This document shows, one piece after another, positions 27,871 through 36,949 of a DNA stretch of 64,000 nucleotides. Location: positions 62,001-126,000 of the forward strand of contig CAYYKD010000003.1 in assembly GCA_964471825.1 (NCBI GenBank), read 5' to 3'. Within the stretch, counting starts at the first letter, position 1, and each line of letters opens with the position of its first letter. Source of the DNA: CAYYKD01 sp964471825. Its GTDB lineage: Bacteria; Spirochaetota; GWE2-31-10; CAYYKD01. Made by a program: the position numbers and the translations under genes. Under the pieces are notes generated by a model that was not told where the DNA came from, did no database searches, and was given only the letters and a program-made list of their open reading frames with translations.

Positions 27871-29233
27871 AGACAGTATCCTTTATGACTTTTATGCTTT
27901 TCTTCATTATAGCTCTAATATCATCTTCATTAACTGCAAGTGGTAAAAACCAGTAAATAATATCACCGAGAGGTCTTAAAACAAGCCCGGCTTTTAATGA
28001 ATTCATATAGATTCTATAGCCGATCCTGCACTCATCCGGAAACTGCAGTCTGTTTTTAAGATCAGAGACGATATCGACAGCCCCAATAAACCCCAAAAAT
28101 CTTACATCACTGACAAAGTCCAACTCTGTAAAAGCAGTCAACTCACTATGAAACTTCTCTATTACATCAACTTTTGAATATGGCAGTTTTTCCGACTCAA
28201 ATATCTTAAGTGAGGCAATGCCCGTTGAACAGGCAAGCGGATTGGCGGTATAGCTGTGACCATGATAGAAAGATTTATTATCGAAATTGTCATTGTAGAA
28301 AGGTTCGTAGATCTCATCAGTTGTGACCGTAAGGCCTAAGGGCATATAGCCGCCCGAAAGCCCCTTCGAAAGACAGATAAAATCCGGAACAGTCGCGGTT
28401 TGCTGATAGGCAAACATAGAGCCTGTCCTGCCAAACCCAGTAGCGACCTCATCATATATCAAATGAATATTAAGTTCTTTAGTAAGATTTCTCAGCTCCC
28501 TGAGATATTTAGGGGGATAATTAATCATTCCACCTGCACATTGAATTAATGGCTCTATGATTACTGCAGCAATTTCTGAACTAGAGCTTGTTAATAGACT
28601 TCTCATGGTCTCAAAACACCTGTTATCACATGAAATATCAGTAGCATCCAGTGTATATTGTTGTTTCTTGGCCTTGCATTTGCTGCAATGCGGGCCGTCA
28701 ACCATAAAACTACTAAAGCAAAGTTCTCTGAATGTTCCGTGAAATGACTCCATTCCACCAACACTTACAGAGCCAATTGTGTCGCCATGATATGAATTCT
28801 TCAGATAAACGAACTTAGTTTTCCCCTCAATTCCTCTATTTTTATAGTATTGAAATGAGAGTTTTAGAGCAACCTCTGTAGCAGTCGAACCATTATCGGA
28901 GAAAAAAAATCTTGTTAATACAGGGGATAAAAAATTTTTAAGAAGTGAAACAAGTTTTGTTGCAGGCTTGTGAGTAAATCCTGAGAAATTAACATGCTCA
29001 AGCTTTTTTACCTGTTTTGTTAAGGCATCATTAATTAATGGGTGACAATGACCGTGAAGATTTGTCCACCAGGAAGAGATTGTATCATAGTAGCTCTTTC
29101 CATCCACATCATATAACTTTAAACCCTTAGCTCGTTTTATTGCAATATGGTCAAGTTTCTCATAGTCTTTCATTCTTGTAAAAGGATGCCAGATGTTATT
29201 TCTATCGATGTCCAATATCTCTTTTTTATTCAT
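27776..29233 (-). CDS. bioA: Adenosylmethionine-8-amino-7-oxononanoate aminotransferase BioA
   Basis: PLP aminotransferase using S-adenosylmethionine as amino donor to make 7,8-diaminopelargonate. Motifs: NIWHPFTRMKDY at the start, SSWWTNLHGHCHP, FFSDNGSTATEVALK, YDEVATGFGRTG and the PLP lysine in CLSKGLSGGYMPLG. At 485 residues it is longer than usual (about 430). Its last 30 or so residues run through the start of bioF in a different frame, and the natural family end lies near SIKVIKDTVYEV, so the extension may be read-through sequence. A CxxC pair (HCSKCKAK) plus CDNRC occurs mid-protein. Between bioB and bioF. Confidence 0.93.
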   Translation of the reverse strand: MNKKEILDIDRNNIWHPFTRMKDYEKLDHIAIKRAKGLKLYDVDGKSYYDTISSWWTNLHGHCHPLINDALTKQVKKLEHVNFSGFTHKPATKLVSLLKNFLSPVLTRFFFSDNGSTATEVALKLSFQYYKNRGIEGKTKFVYLKNSYHGDTIGSVSVGGMESFHGTFRELCFSSFMVDGPHCSKCKAKKQQYTLDATDISCDNRCFETMRSLLTSSSSEIAAVIIEPLIQCAGGMINYPPKYLRELRNLTKELNIHLIYDEVATGFGRTGSMFAYQQTATVPDFICLSKGLSGGYMPLGLTVTTDEIYEPFYNDNFDNKSFYHGHSYTANPLACSTGIASLKIFESEKLPYSKVDVIEKFHSELTAFTELDFVSDVRFLGFIGAVDIVSDLKNRLQFPDECRIGYRIYMNSLKAGLVLRPLGDIIYWFLPLAVNEDDIRAIMKKSIKVIKDTVYEVRKEFNLSEATGSIKKTRGSIKEKTVNFI

Positions 29234-29259
29234 TACTACCTAAAAATATTTTGCGTTAC

Positions 29260-30237
29260 TTAAAAATTATTTAGTTCATCTATAAAAGTGTTATCTTCTT
29301 CAGGTGTTCGACCCCTTGTAGTCAGATATCCTCCGGTTAATATCCCATTTGCTCCGGACAACATTAGAAGTCCTTGAAAATCTTTCATCTTGGTCTCTCG
29401 TCCTGCAGCAAACTTAATAGTCTTAGTTGGATTTATAAGCCTAAAGATTGCAAAGGTTTTAGCTATCTCTGCCACCGTAACGGATTTGGCACCTTCAAGA
29501 GGTGTACCCTTAATGGGGATTAACACATTTAAAGGGATTACATCGGCATCAAGTTCTTTGAGCGTGTATGCCATTTTTATTCTATCCTGCATTGTTTCAC
29601 CTAGGCCGATTATTCCACCTGAGCAAACCCTTATGCCGTTTTTCTTTAGAAGTTTTACAGTATTAATCCTGTCATCAATTGAGTGTGTTGTTGCAACAAG
29701 TTCACCATATTTAGAAGGATCAACCTGAAGGTTGTGGTTATACTCAACAATTTTGTGTTCAGCTAAAGCCTTCGCTGTTATTTCGGATAGAATTCCAAAA
29801 GAACCGCAAACATTAAGTCCGGGAAACTTTTTATAAATTTCATCGATAGCTTTAAGTATTAGTTTAAATTCATCGTTAATCTCTGAATATCCCCAACCGC
29901 TTGTAACCAGACCAAAAGTTTTTACCCCTGATCTATAGGTCTTTTCAGCATCCTCTAATATCTTTTCTAAAGATGCAAGGGGATAGACCTCAACATTTGT
30001 TGAATGGTGGATTGATTGTGAACAATACTTGCAGTTTTGCTCACACTCGCCTGACTTAGTATTCATTATAGTGCAGACCTCGACACCATTAGTAAATTTA
30101 TTTTTTACTTTATTTGCAAGGGATAATAGATCCATTATATCATCGCCATTTATTTGTTCAACAAGATTAGCACTTTCAATACTTAATTCTATTCCGTCAA
30201 GGACTCTATAAAAATCGCTTATTATACTATTTATCAA
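29260..30237 (-). CDS. bioB: Biotin synthase BioB
   Basis: Radical-SAM enzyme inserting sulfur into dethiobiotin. The CxxxCxxC cluster motif is in GECEQNCKYCSQS near residue 65; NHNLQVD, SGGIIGLGE and IPIKGTPL follow. Length 325 is typical. Start is TTG at 30237, with GGAG six bases upstream inside the end of rnfB, so translation is coupled to rnfB (three bases between stop and start). The enzyme needs low-potential electrons, which the Rnf complex could supply through ferredoxin; that link is inference. No bioD or bioC in the window. Confidence 0.95.
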   Translation of the reverse strand: MINSIISDFYRVLDGIELSIESANLVEQINGDDIMDLLSLANKVKNKFTNGVEVCTIMNTKSGECEQNCKYCSQSIHHSTNVEVYPLASLEKILEDAEKTYRSGVKTFGLVTSGWGYSEINDEFKLILKAIDEIYKKFPGLNVCGSFGILSEITAKALAEHKIVEYNHNLQVDPSKYGELVATTHSIDDRINTVKLLKKNGIRVCSGGIIGLGETMQDRIKMAYTLKELDADVIPLNVLIPIKGTPLEGAKSVTVAEIAKTFAIFRLINPTKTIKFAAGRETKMKDFQGLLMLSGANGILTGGYLTTRGRTPEEDNTFIDELNNF

Positions 30238-30240
30238 ATC

Positions 30241-31197
30241 TTACTCCGTTTTATGAATATTTTCTTTATTAAAAAGTCTATTTTTTAACTCTACAGTAGC
30301 ATCTGATGGCGGCAAGTTTTCATTGATTTTTTCCGGTGAAATTTTAACCGGAATATGCACTGGTGCCTTATCAACTACCGGCTTATTCTTAACAAATGAT
30401 TTCTGGTCTTTTATAGGAAGAATTACATCAGCAGGACATTTTATAGCGGCCGCGTGAAGATCTCCAGTTATATTATAGTTTACTACTGCAAGATTGTTAT
30501 TGACGGTAATTCTACCTGGGTCTGATATTCTCTCACAAATCTTACAGCCGATACATCCCTTTTTACATATTTCTTTTACTGTTTTTCCATTATAGTAACT
30601 GGAACAGGCAACAAAGTGCCCCCCTGTTTCAGGAATCATCTTTATTACTTTTGGCGGACACACCGTTACGCATCTCTCACAACTAATACACAGATTGGAA
30701 TCAACCCATACTCTATTTAGTTCATCCCGCTTAATTGCATCGACAGGGCAGACCCTGATACAGTTACCGTTCCCAACACAACCATATTTACACTTTTTGT
30801 CACCATTAAAAAGGTTGTAGACAACAGAGCAGTCTTCCTCGCCATCAAATATATAATCTTTAGCGGCTACTCTATCATCGCCCAGACACATGACCTTAGC
30901 AACCATCTTCATCTTTGTTATTGGTTTTATTCCAAGAATATTGCCGATGATCTTAGCAGATTTTTCTCCACCCGGTGTACAGAGGTTTATCTCAATGCCG
31001 TTTTTTAATATTGCATCAGCATAGCCTGCACAACCCGGATATCCGCACGCACCACAGTTGACCCCAGGTAGTGCGGCTTGAATAAGACCAATTCTAGGAT
31101 CCTCTTTTACAGCAAAAACTTTTGCCAGGAAGGCAAGGGCTATTCCAAAAACAAATCCTAATATACTTAGTAATAATATTCCCCAAAAAATTCCCAT
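30241..31197 (-). CDS. rnfB: Rnf complex subunit RnfB (iron-sulfur protein)
   Basis: Ferredoxin-interacting subunit of the ion-translocating ferredoxin:NAD oxidoreductase. One N-terminal membrane helix (WGILLLSILGFVFGIALAFL), then the 4Fe4S motif NCGACGYPGCAGYADAI with a later CTPGG, followed by several ferredoxin clusters: GCVGNGNCIRVCPVDAI, NLCISCERCVTVCPPK and CIGCKICE. The C-terminal tail of about 60 residues is proline- and lysine-rich and has no cysteines. Last rnf gene; bioB begins three bases after it. Confidence 0.95.
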   Translation of the reverse strand: MGIFWGILLLSILGFVFGIALAFLAKVFAVKEDPRIGLIQAALPGVNCGACGYPGCAGYADAILKNGIEINLCTPGGEKSAKIIGNILGIKPITKMKMVAKVMCLGDDRVAAKDYIFDGEEDCSVVYNLFNGDKKCKYGCVGNGNCIRVCPVDAIKRDELNRVWVDSNLCISCERCVTVCPPKVIKMIPETGGHFVACSSYYNGKTVKEICKKGCIGCKICERISDPGRITVNNNLAVVNYNITGDLHAAAIKCPADVILPIKDQKSFVKNKPVVDKAPVHIPVKISPEKINENLPPSDATVELKNRLFNKENIHKTE

Positions 31198-31221
31198 AAA
31201 AAAATCCTTTTTAAAAAAATA

Positions 31222-31821
31222 TTAAGGAGTTAAGTAACTCAACATAGACTTATCAGCTGCAAAGAAGGCTAGAGCCATAAGCCCTGCAGTAATAAATGCA
31301 ATAGGGACACCCCTAAAAGGTTTAGGAATATCTACAAGTTCGAGTTTCTCCCTGATTGTTGCCATTAAGAATAGAGCAAGGAAAAAACCTATTCCACCCG
31401 CAAAACCATGAAGAGTAGAAGAGATAAATGTCAGCTTTTTATCAATATTTAAGACAGCGACACCAAGGACTGCACAGTTTGTAGTAATCAATGGCAGGAA
31501 TATACCAAGAGCATTGTATAGTGTTGGGAACATTTTTTTCATTATTATCTCAATAGCCTGAACAAGAGTAGCAATGACAAGTATAAATGTAACAATTTTT
31601 AAATAGGTGATATTAAAAAATGTATTTGCGAGAATTCCATGATAGATAATGTAGGTAACCATACTTGCGAGAGTCATTACAAATGTTACCGCAAGCCCCA
31701 TTCCGACTACAGAATCCAGCTTCTTGCTTACGCCAATAAAAGGGCAGATGCCTAGGAATTGTGCGAGTACAAAGTTATTGATAAAAATTGTTCCTATAAG
31801 AATTGCAATTATTTCTTTCAT
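31222..31821 (-). CDS. rnfA: Rnf complex membrane subunit RnfA
   Basis: 199-residue integral membrane protein with about six helices; carries the family patterns NNFVLAQFLGICPFIGVSKK and PLITTNCAVLGVAVLN, with paired cysteines (GICP, TNCAV) that in Rnf/NQR bind an intramembrane iron-sulfur cluster with RnfE. Located between rnfE and rnfB with gaps of about 25 bases. Confidence 0.96.
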   Translation of the reverse strand: MKEIIAILIGTIFINNFVLAQFLGICPFIGVSKKLDSVVGMGLAVTFVMTLASMVTYIIYHGILANTFFNITYLKIVTFILVIATLVQAIEIIMKKMFPTLYNALGIFLPLITTNCAVLGVAVLNIDKKLTFISSTLHGFAGGIGFFLALFLMATIREKLELVDIPKPFRGVPIAFITAGLMALAFFAADKSMLSYLTP

Positions 31822-31848
31822 GCTAATACCTCTAATTCATCCATAAAA

Positions 31849-32538
31849 TTAACTTTTCTTATTTTTAATGGCACTAATAAATGCAAGAATTAGCCCAAGT
31901 ACAAAAAATGCTCCTGCAGGCAAAACTAATATCATTGCTCCGCTATAGACTTCGATGTTGCCAAAAGTTACAATACCGCCATTTCCAAACGGGAGATTCC
32001 AGACATCCTTAGCACCGAAAGAGGTAAAATCAATTGCCCATTTACCAAATACCTCTCTAAAGAAGCTGATGATAATAAGAGCGCCTGTAAACCCTAAACC
32101 CATCCCCAGGGCATCAAAAATGGATGGAACAACGGTGTTTTTACTTGCAAAGGCCTCTGCTCTGCCTAATATGATGCAATTTACAACTATAAGTGGAATA
32201 AAAACTCCAAGTGTGTCGGCAAGAACAGGGAAAAATGCTTTTATCAGCAGATCAATTATAGTTACAAAGGTCGCAATTATTACAATGTAGGCCGGGATTC
32301 TAACCTTATCAGGAATATAATCTTTTAATATTGAGATTAGTATGTTGGAGCAGATAAGGACAAATGTCGTTGCAACTCCCATACCAATTCCATTTGCAAT
32401 CATGGTTGTTGTTCCTAATGTCGGACACAAGCCAAGCATAATAACAAATATAGGATTTTCTTTTATTAATCCCTTTGTGAATTCTCTAATGTTGTTTATA
32501 CCGCTGTTATCCGGATTATCTATGTTTTCAGCACTCAT
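31849..32538 (-). CDS. rnfE: Rnf complex membrane subunit RnfE
   Basis: 229-residue paralogue of RnfA with about six helices. Key segments: NPIFVIMLGLCPTLGTTT and PLIVVNCIILGRAEAFASKN, again giving the cysteine pair that faces RnfA. The asparagine/aspartate-rich N-terminus (NIDNPDNSGINN) precedes the first helix. Four bases separate it from rnfG. Confidence 0.96.
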   Translation of the reverse strand: MSAENIDNPDNSGINNIREFTKGLIKENPIFVIMLGLCPTLGTTTMIANGIGMGVATTFVLICSNILISILKDYIPDKVRIPAYIVIIATFVTIIDLLIKAFFPVLADTLGVFIPLIVVNCIILGRAEAFASKNTVVPSIFDALGMGLGFTGALIIISFFREVFGKWAIDFTSFGAKDVWNLPFGNGGIVTFGNIEVYSGAMILVLPAGAFFVLGLILAFISAIKNKKS

Positions 32539-32542
32539 TATT

Positions 32543-33103
32543 TTATCCTTTTAGATTTTCCTTCATAATTTTTAATGCTCTGTCCACGGCCTCTGTTATC
32601 CCGTTAAATGTAATAGTAGCTCCTGATATAGCCTCAGCATCATCCGGTGATAACATATGTTTAGCCTTTGGAAATGGCTTAGAATTTGTATTTGTGCCGA
32701 TAAATTTTTTCATATAGGCATCATCTTTAGCTTTGCTGCCAATTCCGGGAGTTTCGCTATTTGATAACAGCTTCATGTTTAAGACCTTAAAATTCTTATC
32801 TGTGGCAACTAGAATTTTCATCTCTCCACCGTACCCATTTCCAGTTGTTGAGACTATATAACCGGCAAGTTGTTTTTTTAGCTTTGCCTCATAGTAGTAG
32901 AGTTGAGATTCATCAAGTCCGTCGAACAGTTTTTTCTCAGAGAATGTACAACCCGGCATAAGAAACTTGTTTGCGGCACTTTCTACAGCCATCTGGTTGG
33001 ACTTGATCTTTTTTTCTGTAAGTGCATTTACGATACCGAGCAGGAGAACCGCAGATGAACATATAATAGTAAGTCTTAAGGCAATTTTTAAATAGTTATT
33101 CAT
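32543..33103 (-). CDS. rnfG: Rnf complex flavoprotein subunit RnfG
   Basis: 186 residues with one N-terminal membrane anchor and a periplasmic FMN-binding domain. The covalent FMN site is the threonine of the motif ISGATITFNGI near residue 160. ETPGIGSKAKDDAYMKKF is also typical. Predicted to pass electrons between RnfD and the other subunits. Confidence 0.95.
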   Translation of the reverse strand: MNNYLKIALRLTIICSSAVLLLGIVNALTEKKIKSNQMAVESAANKFLMPGCTFSEKKLFDGLDESQLYYYEAKLKKQLAGYIVSTTGNGYGGEMKILVATDKNFKVLNMKLLSNSETPGIGSKAKDDAYMKKFIGTNTNSKPFPKAKHMLSPDDAEAISGATITFNGITEAVDRALKIMKENLKG

Positions 33104-33114
33104 AGTTTACCCTT

Positions 33115-34197
33115 CTAATCTTTTATCTTAACGCCACCCATAGGCCGTCTTTTTATTAAGATGTCTATGGCAGGAGTCAAGAGATTCATAAATAATATAG
33201 AGAGACTTACACCCTCAGGCAGCCCCCCAAATGATCTTACAAGTATTGTAATTAATCCGCACCCTATACCAAAAAGAATTCTCCCTTTGATAGTAATAGG
33301 TGTTGTAACCATATCTGTGGCACAAAAAAATGCACCAAAGACTAGGCCTCCTGTAAAAAGTTGAAATAATACATCGCCTGTAAAATAGCCCGATCCGTAT
33401 TTTAGACCGTCAAACACCCAGGCAAAGATTAATGCGGATAGAATAAAACTAAGAGGAATCTCAAGTGTTATTATTTTTTTGTATATTAGATAGGCCGCAC
33501 CGATGAGAAGTAAAAATATAGAGATCTCTCCAATACTTCCGCCCTTAAATCCAAAAAAAAGATCGAAGTATGTGCCGCCATTTTCCAGACCGATATTTTG
33601 AAGTATGTCCATAGGACCCGTTGTCGCGTCTGTAACAGTGCCTTGTAAAAAAGCACCCTTTACTATATTAAGAGGAGTTGCTGATGTTACGGTGTCAATT
33701 TTGTTTTGACTGAAAAAATTGCAGATACCTCCGTATGAAAATGGTACTGCCCAGGTCGTCATATGTTTAGTCCATGCAAATAGAGCAAAAATTCTTGCTG
33801 CTATGGCGGGGGTTGCCCAGTTGCATCCCAATCCGCCAAATGCTTGTTTAACTATTGCAATTGCAAATATCGAAGAGATGACGGGTATATATAGAGGGAC
33901 TGTAGGCGGCATATTTAATGCAACAATGAGTCCAGTTAATAATGCGGATCCATCTGTTAAAGTCTTAATTGGTTTTCTTCTCATTAATAAGATGAAAAAC
34001 TCAGAAATTACTGCTCCGGCGATAGAACTAAGAACAACAAACATGGCACTACAGCCAAACGAATAAACACCAAACACTGTTGCCGGCATAAGTGCCAGAG
34101 TAACCAGCCACATAATCTTCTTTGTAGTATCAGAATTCAATATATGAGGTGAGGATGAAACTGTAAGCATTCGATTCTGGATTGATTTATCAGACAT
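33115..34197 (-). CDS. rnfD: Rnf complex membrane subunit RnfD
   Basis: 360-residue polytopic membrane protein with a covalent FMN site at the threonine of TSATPLNIVKG near residue 182. TDGSALLTGLIVALNMPP and NWATPAIAARIFALFAW are family hallmarks. GMSLSILFMNLL-like closing helices (SLSILFMNLLTPAID) and a basic end follow. Between rnfC and rnfG, with short gaps. Confidence 0.95.
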   Translation of the reverse strand: MSDKSIQNRMLTVSSSPHILNSDTTKKIMWLVTLALMPATVFGVYSFGCSAMFVVLSSIAGAVISEFFILLMRRKPIKTLTDGSALLTGLIVALNMPPTVPLYIPVISSIFAIAIVKQAFGGLGCNWATPAIAARIFALFAWTKHMTTWAVPFSYGGICNFFSQNKIDTVTSATPLNIVKGAFLQGTVTDATTGPMDILQNIGLENGGTYFDLFFGFKGGSIGEISIFLLLIGAAYLIYKKIITLEIPLSFILSALIFAWVFDGLKYGSGYFTGDVLFQLFTGGLVFGAFFCATDMVTTPITIKGRILFGIGCGLITILVRSFGGLPEGVSLSILFMNLLTPAIDILIKRRPMGGVKIKD

Positions 34198-34200
34198 AAA

Positions 34201-35547
34201 TTAACTCTTCCCCTTAGATTTTTCAATTACAAGTTTACGAGCAAGTTCCTTGCCGGTTCTAAATACCTGAACAAGTGGAATTCTTGCAGGACATACCCAG
34301 GCACATGATCCGCATTCCTTACAATAGAGCAAACCATATTTAAGTGACTTTTCAAAAAGGTCATTTTTAAGATATCTGTTTAGTAGGGTAGGCATGAGTC
34401 CAAATGCACAGGCGTTTATGCATTTTCCACAATTTATACAGGTTCCATTTTTTTCATATGAACCGGTTTCTTCCTCTGTCAAGGCGATTACTGCAGAACA
34501 GCCTTTTGTTATAGGGACATCAAGATTCATCTGTGAAAAACCCATCATAGGTCCACCGATAATAATTTTTTTTACATTTGGCTTTAATCCGCCACATTCT
34601 TCAATTATTTCTTTTAATAGAGTGCCAACCTTTACTTTTAGGTTTTTTGGTTCAACAATCCCTTGTCCTGTAACCGTAACTACCCTCTCAATAAGAGGCT
34701 TATCATATATAATTGCCTCTGCTACCGCCAATATAGTTGAAACATTTGATACGACGACACCAACTTCAAGCGGGATCTTGTCAACAGGAACAATTCTTCC
34801 TGTAATCGCCTTTATCAGTTGTTTTTCATCTCCCTGAGGATACTTTACTTTCAATGGAACAATTTGTATATCATATTTATTATGGCACAATGCCTTAAGT
34901 CTCTTAATAGCGTCTTTTTTATTTGATTCAATGCCTATACAAACTTTACCGGCATCAAGAACCTTTTTAATAATTTCTACCCCTTCAAGAAAATCTTCAC
35001 TCTTGTCTATCATTATTCTATGATCACTTGTAATAAATGGTTCGCATTCTGCTCCATTAATCAAAAAGTAGTCAACTTTTTTATTCTGTGGTATTACGAA
35101 CTTAACATGGGATGGGAATGTTGCTCCGCCTAGACCTACAATTCCATATTCTTGAATCTTAGATGAGATCGCTTCTTTTGGTAATGAACGCCAGTCGGTG
35201 ATAATTAGCTGTTTTCCGGATTTTTTGAATTCTCCTTCAAGTTCTATTACTATAACCTTGCTCTTTCGTCCTATATTTAAATATAACTCTTCTATAGCTA
35301 CTACTGTTCCGGGTATAGAGGAATGAATATTACCGGATACAAATCCCGGTGCTTTAGCTATCAACTCCCCCTCTTCCACTTTTTGTCCGACAGTTACAAT
35401 AATCTCTGCCGGTGCACCAATGTGTTGAGAAACAGGTATATACGCTCTATTAGGTATATCAGCACTTTCAATTTTCCTGTTTTTTGTGAAACCTTTGAAA
35501 CTTTCTGGATGTATGCCAGTATGACCAAACCCTTTTTCAAAAAACAT
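34201..35547 (-). CDS. rnfC: Rnf complex subunit RnfC (NADH-binding, iron-sulfur)
   Basis: 448 residues; peripheral subunit with NADH/FMN site and two 4Fe4S clusters. Visible: PVSQHIGAPAEIIVTVGQKVEEGE (lipoyl-like fold), GIVGLGGATFPSHVK, LINGAECEPFITSDHR, and the cluster motifs CINCGKCINACAFGLMP and CKECGSCAWVCPARIPLV. No long Ala/Lys-rich C-terminal extension as in enterobacterial RsxC. First gene of the rnf-bio unit, downstream of a consensus promoter, with AGAGG about nine bases before the ATG. Confidence 0.95.
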   Translation of the reverse strand: MFFEKGFGHTGIHPESFKGFTKNRKIESADIPNRAYIPVSQHIGAPAEIIVTVGQKVEEGELIAKAPGFVSGNIHSSIPGTVVAIEELYLNIGRKSKVIVIELEGEFKKSGKQLIITDWRSLPKEAISSKIQEYGIVGLGGATFPSHVKFVIPQNKKVDYFLINGAECEPFITSDHRIMIDKSEDFLEGVEIIKKVLDAGKVCIGIESNKKDAIKRLKALCHNKYDIQIVPLKVKYPQGDEKQLIKAITGRIVPVDKIPLEVGVVVSNVSTILAVAEAIIYDKPLIERVVTVTGQGIVEPKNLKVKVGTLLKEIIEECGGLKPNVKKIIIGGPMMGFSQMNLDVPITKGCSAVIALTEEETGSYEKNGTCINCGKCINACAFGLMPTLLNRYLKNDLFEKSLKYGLLYCKECGSCAWVCPARIPLVQVFRTGKELARKLVIEKSKGKS

Positions 35548-35575
35548 CTTATGTTGCCTCTAATTTTTTGATGTT

Positions 35576-35604
35576 ACTATACAAAGATATTTTAAATGTG
35601 TCAA
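35576..35604 (-). promoter_or_regulatory. Strong predicted promoter of the rnfCDGEAB-bioBAF unit
   Basis: Minus strand TTGACA (35604-35599), a 17-base spacer and TATAGT (35581-35576). No other convincing promoter is seen before bioF, so the nine genes may share it. Confidence 0.65.
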
Positions 35605-35800
35605 TAAATTATTTAAGTAAAAGAAGGTATATACATCTTTTATCCTGTGCTTGAAAAGTAATTGTCGGGTAAAAGTGTAGTTTGAATTTCAAGGGAATGT
35701 TCTATAAGGGAAGGAAATGATATATAGGGATTGAATAAACAATTAAGGATTGAATAGGCGATTGGAGTATAGATGTGAGTTGAATAGATGAGGGATTGTG

Positions 35801-35880
35801 GGGGACAACTTATGCCTGTCTAATTTTGTGAGAAATATCAATTGACATATACAATTATCATCAAACATAGGCTGTCCCTC
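35801..35880. repeat. REP/MITE-like inverted repeat (GGGGACAACTTATGCC / CATAGGCTGTCCC)
   Basis: GGGGACAACTTATGCC at 35802-35817 is the imperfect reverse complement of CATAGGCTGTCCC at 35866-35878. Same core as the elements at 3491 and 56746. Confidence 0.55.
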
Positions 35881-35950
35881 CTTATCATAAGCCGACAAAA
35901 AACAGAAATCGTTTCTCATGGGTTATGGTTTTAAGATGAAAAAGTTTTCT

Positions 35951-35979
35951 TTGACATTTTTCTTTCTCTGTAGTATAAA
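35951..35979 (+). promoter_or_regulatory. Predicted promoter of the fucosyltransferase-like gene
   Basis: Consensus TTGACA (35951-35956), 17 bases, TATAAA (35974-35979); about 47 bases of leader before the ATG at 36027. Confidence 0.65.
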
Positions 35980-36026
35980 TTGGTATATATAGATTATCAA
36001 ATTAAAAATTAAAATTTGGGGTAAAA

Positions 36027-36845
36027 ATGCTGATTCTACAGTCTGTCGGCGGTCTTTGTAATAGAATAAGAGCAATAGACACAATGCTCTCATTATCAAG
36101 AAAAATAGATACTAAGCTTGTAGTTTATTGGGATAGAAATGATGAATTAAATGCATCTTTTACCGCTCTATTTGATTTTAGAAATCAATTTGTCTTAAAG
36201 GAAACTAAGTACCATTCTAAAAACCATCCGTCTACAAAAATAAAAAATCTTATTGCACGAATAAAGTTATATAGATTTTTTAAATTTTTAGGGTATAGCG
36301 GGGTTTACTATGTGGATGACATTGTTAAAATGAAAGAACAGGGGTTCGATTTTACATCATTAGATAGAGACAAAAATTATTACTTTTATTTCTATGCTAA
36401 GATCATAGAGAATCCAACTCCATATCAGGAGTTTACACCGCAGCCCTATATAATGAAGATCATTGATCAGGTTACGGCCGGGTTCACACCTCATACTATC
36501 GGAGTTCATATTAGAAGAACTGACAATACACATTCTATTAAGAATAGCCCTGTACAGCTCTTTGTTGACAGAATGGCAAAAGAGTTGGAGCTTAATCCTC
36601 TAACGAATTTTTATCTTGCAACAGATGATCCGGAGACTGAGCAATTTGTAGAGTCAAATTTTCCCGGTAAAATTATGAAGTACAGTAAGGAACTATCAAG
36701 AAGTAGTGAGACCGGCATTAGAGATGCAGTAGTTGATCTCTGGGCATTATCACGAACAAAAAAGATACTTGGGTCATTCTACAGTTCTTTTAGTCATACT
36801 GCAGCTGAAATTGGAGGAATTCCGGAAATTACCATTAAAGAGTGA
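36027..36845 (+). CDS. Fucosyltransferase-like glycosyltransferase (NodZ/FucT-type)
   Basis: 272 residues. The N-terminus SVGGLCNRIRAIDTMLSLSR and the central GVHIRRTDNTHS (HxRRxD) are the hallmark of the GDP-fucose transferase superfamily that includes NodZ, alpha-1,6-FucT and O-FucT; the arginines bind GDP-fucose. The C-terminal DLWALSRTKKILGSFYSSFSHTAAEIGG matches the acceptor-side motif. Cytoplasmic, GT-B fold expected. Acceptor unknown; lipopolysaccharide or surface glycans are possibilities. Single gene with its own promoter; purine-rich TTGGGGTAAAA before the ATG. Confidence 0.75.
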   Translation: MLILQSVGGLCNRIRAIDTMLSLSRKIDTKLVVYWDRNDELNASFTALFDFRNQFVLKETKYHSKNHPSTKIKNLIARIKLYRFFKFLGYSGVYYVDDIVKMKEQGFDFTSLDRDKNYYFYFYAKIIENPTPYQEFTPQPYIMKIIDQVTAGFTPHTIGVHIRRTDNTHSIKNSPVQLFVDRMAKELELNPLTNFYLATDDPETEQFVESNFPGKIMKYSKELSRSSETGIRDAVVDLWALSRTKKILGSFYSSFSHTAAEIGGIPEITIKE

Positions 36846-36949
36846 GGTCTTTTTATTATTTGTTGTATTTTTACAATACACAAAGTTGATATTGTTAAAT
36901 TGCTGAGGTGAATTTGCCGAAGATATAGTTTAAACATTTATGAGGGTCT

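Larger units (their letters stand above)
35548..36026. other. 479-base divergent intergenic region
   Basis: Holds the rnf promoter at the left and the fucosyltransferase-like gene promoter at the right. Between them are degenerate GATTGAATA-type direct repeats (about 35730-35800) and the inverted repeat at 35801-35880. No ORF or RNA gene recognised. Confidence 0.6.

Noticed and set aside
35730..35800. GATTGAATA-like repeats as plasmid-type iterons or an origin
   Set aside because: The units are irregular in spacing and sequence, and no replication-initiator gene is nearby.
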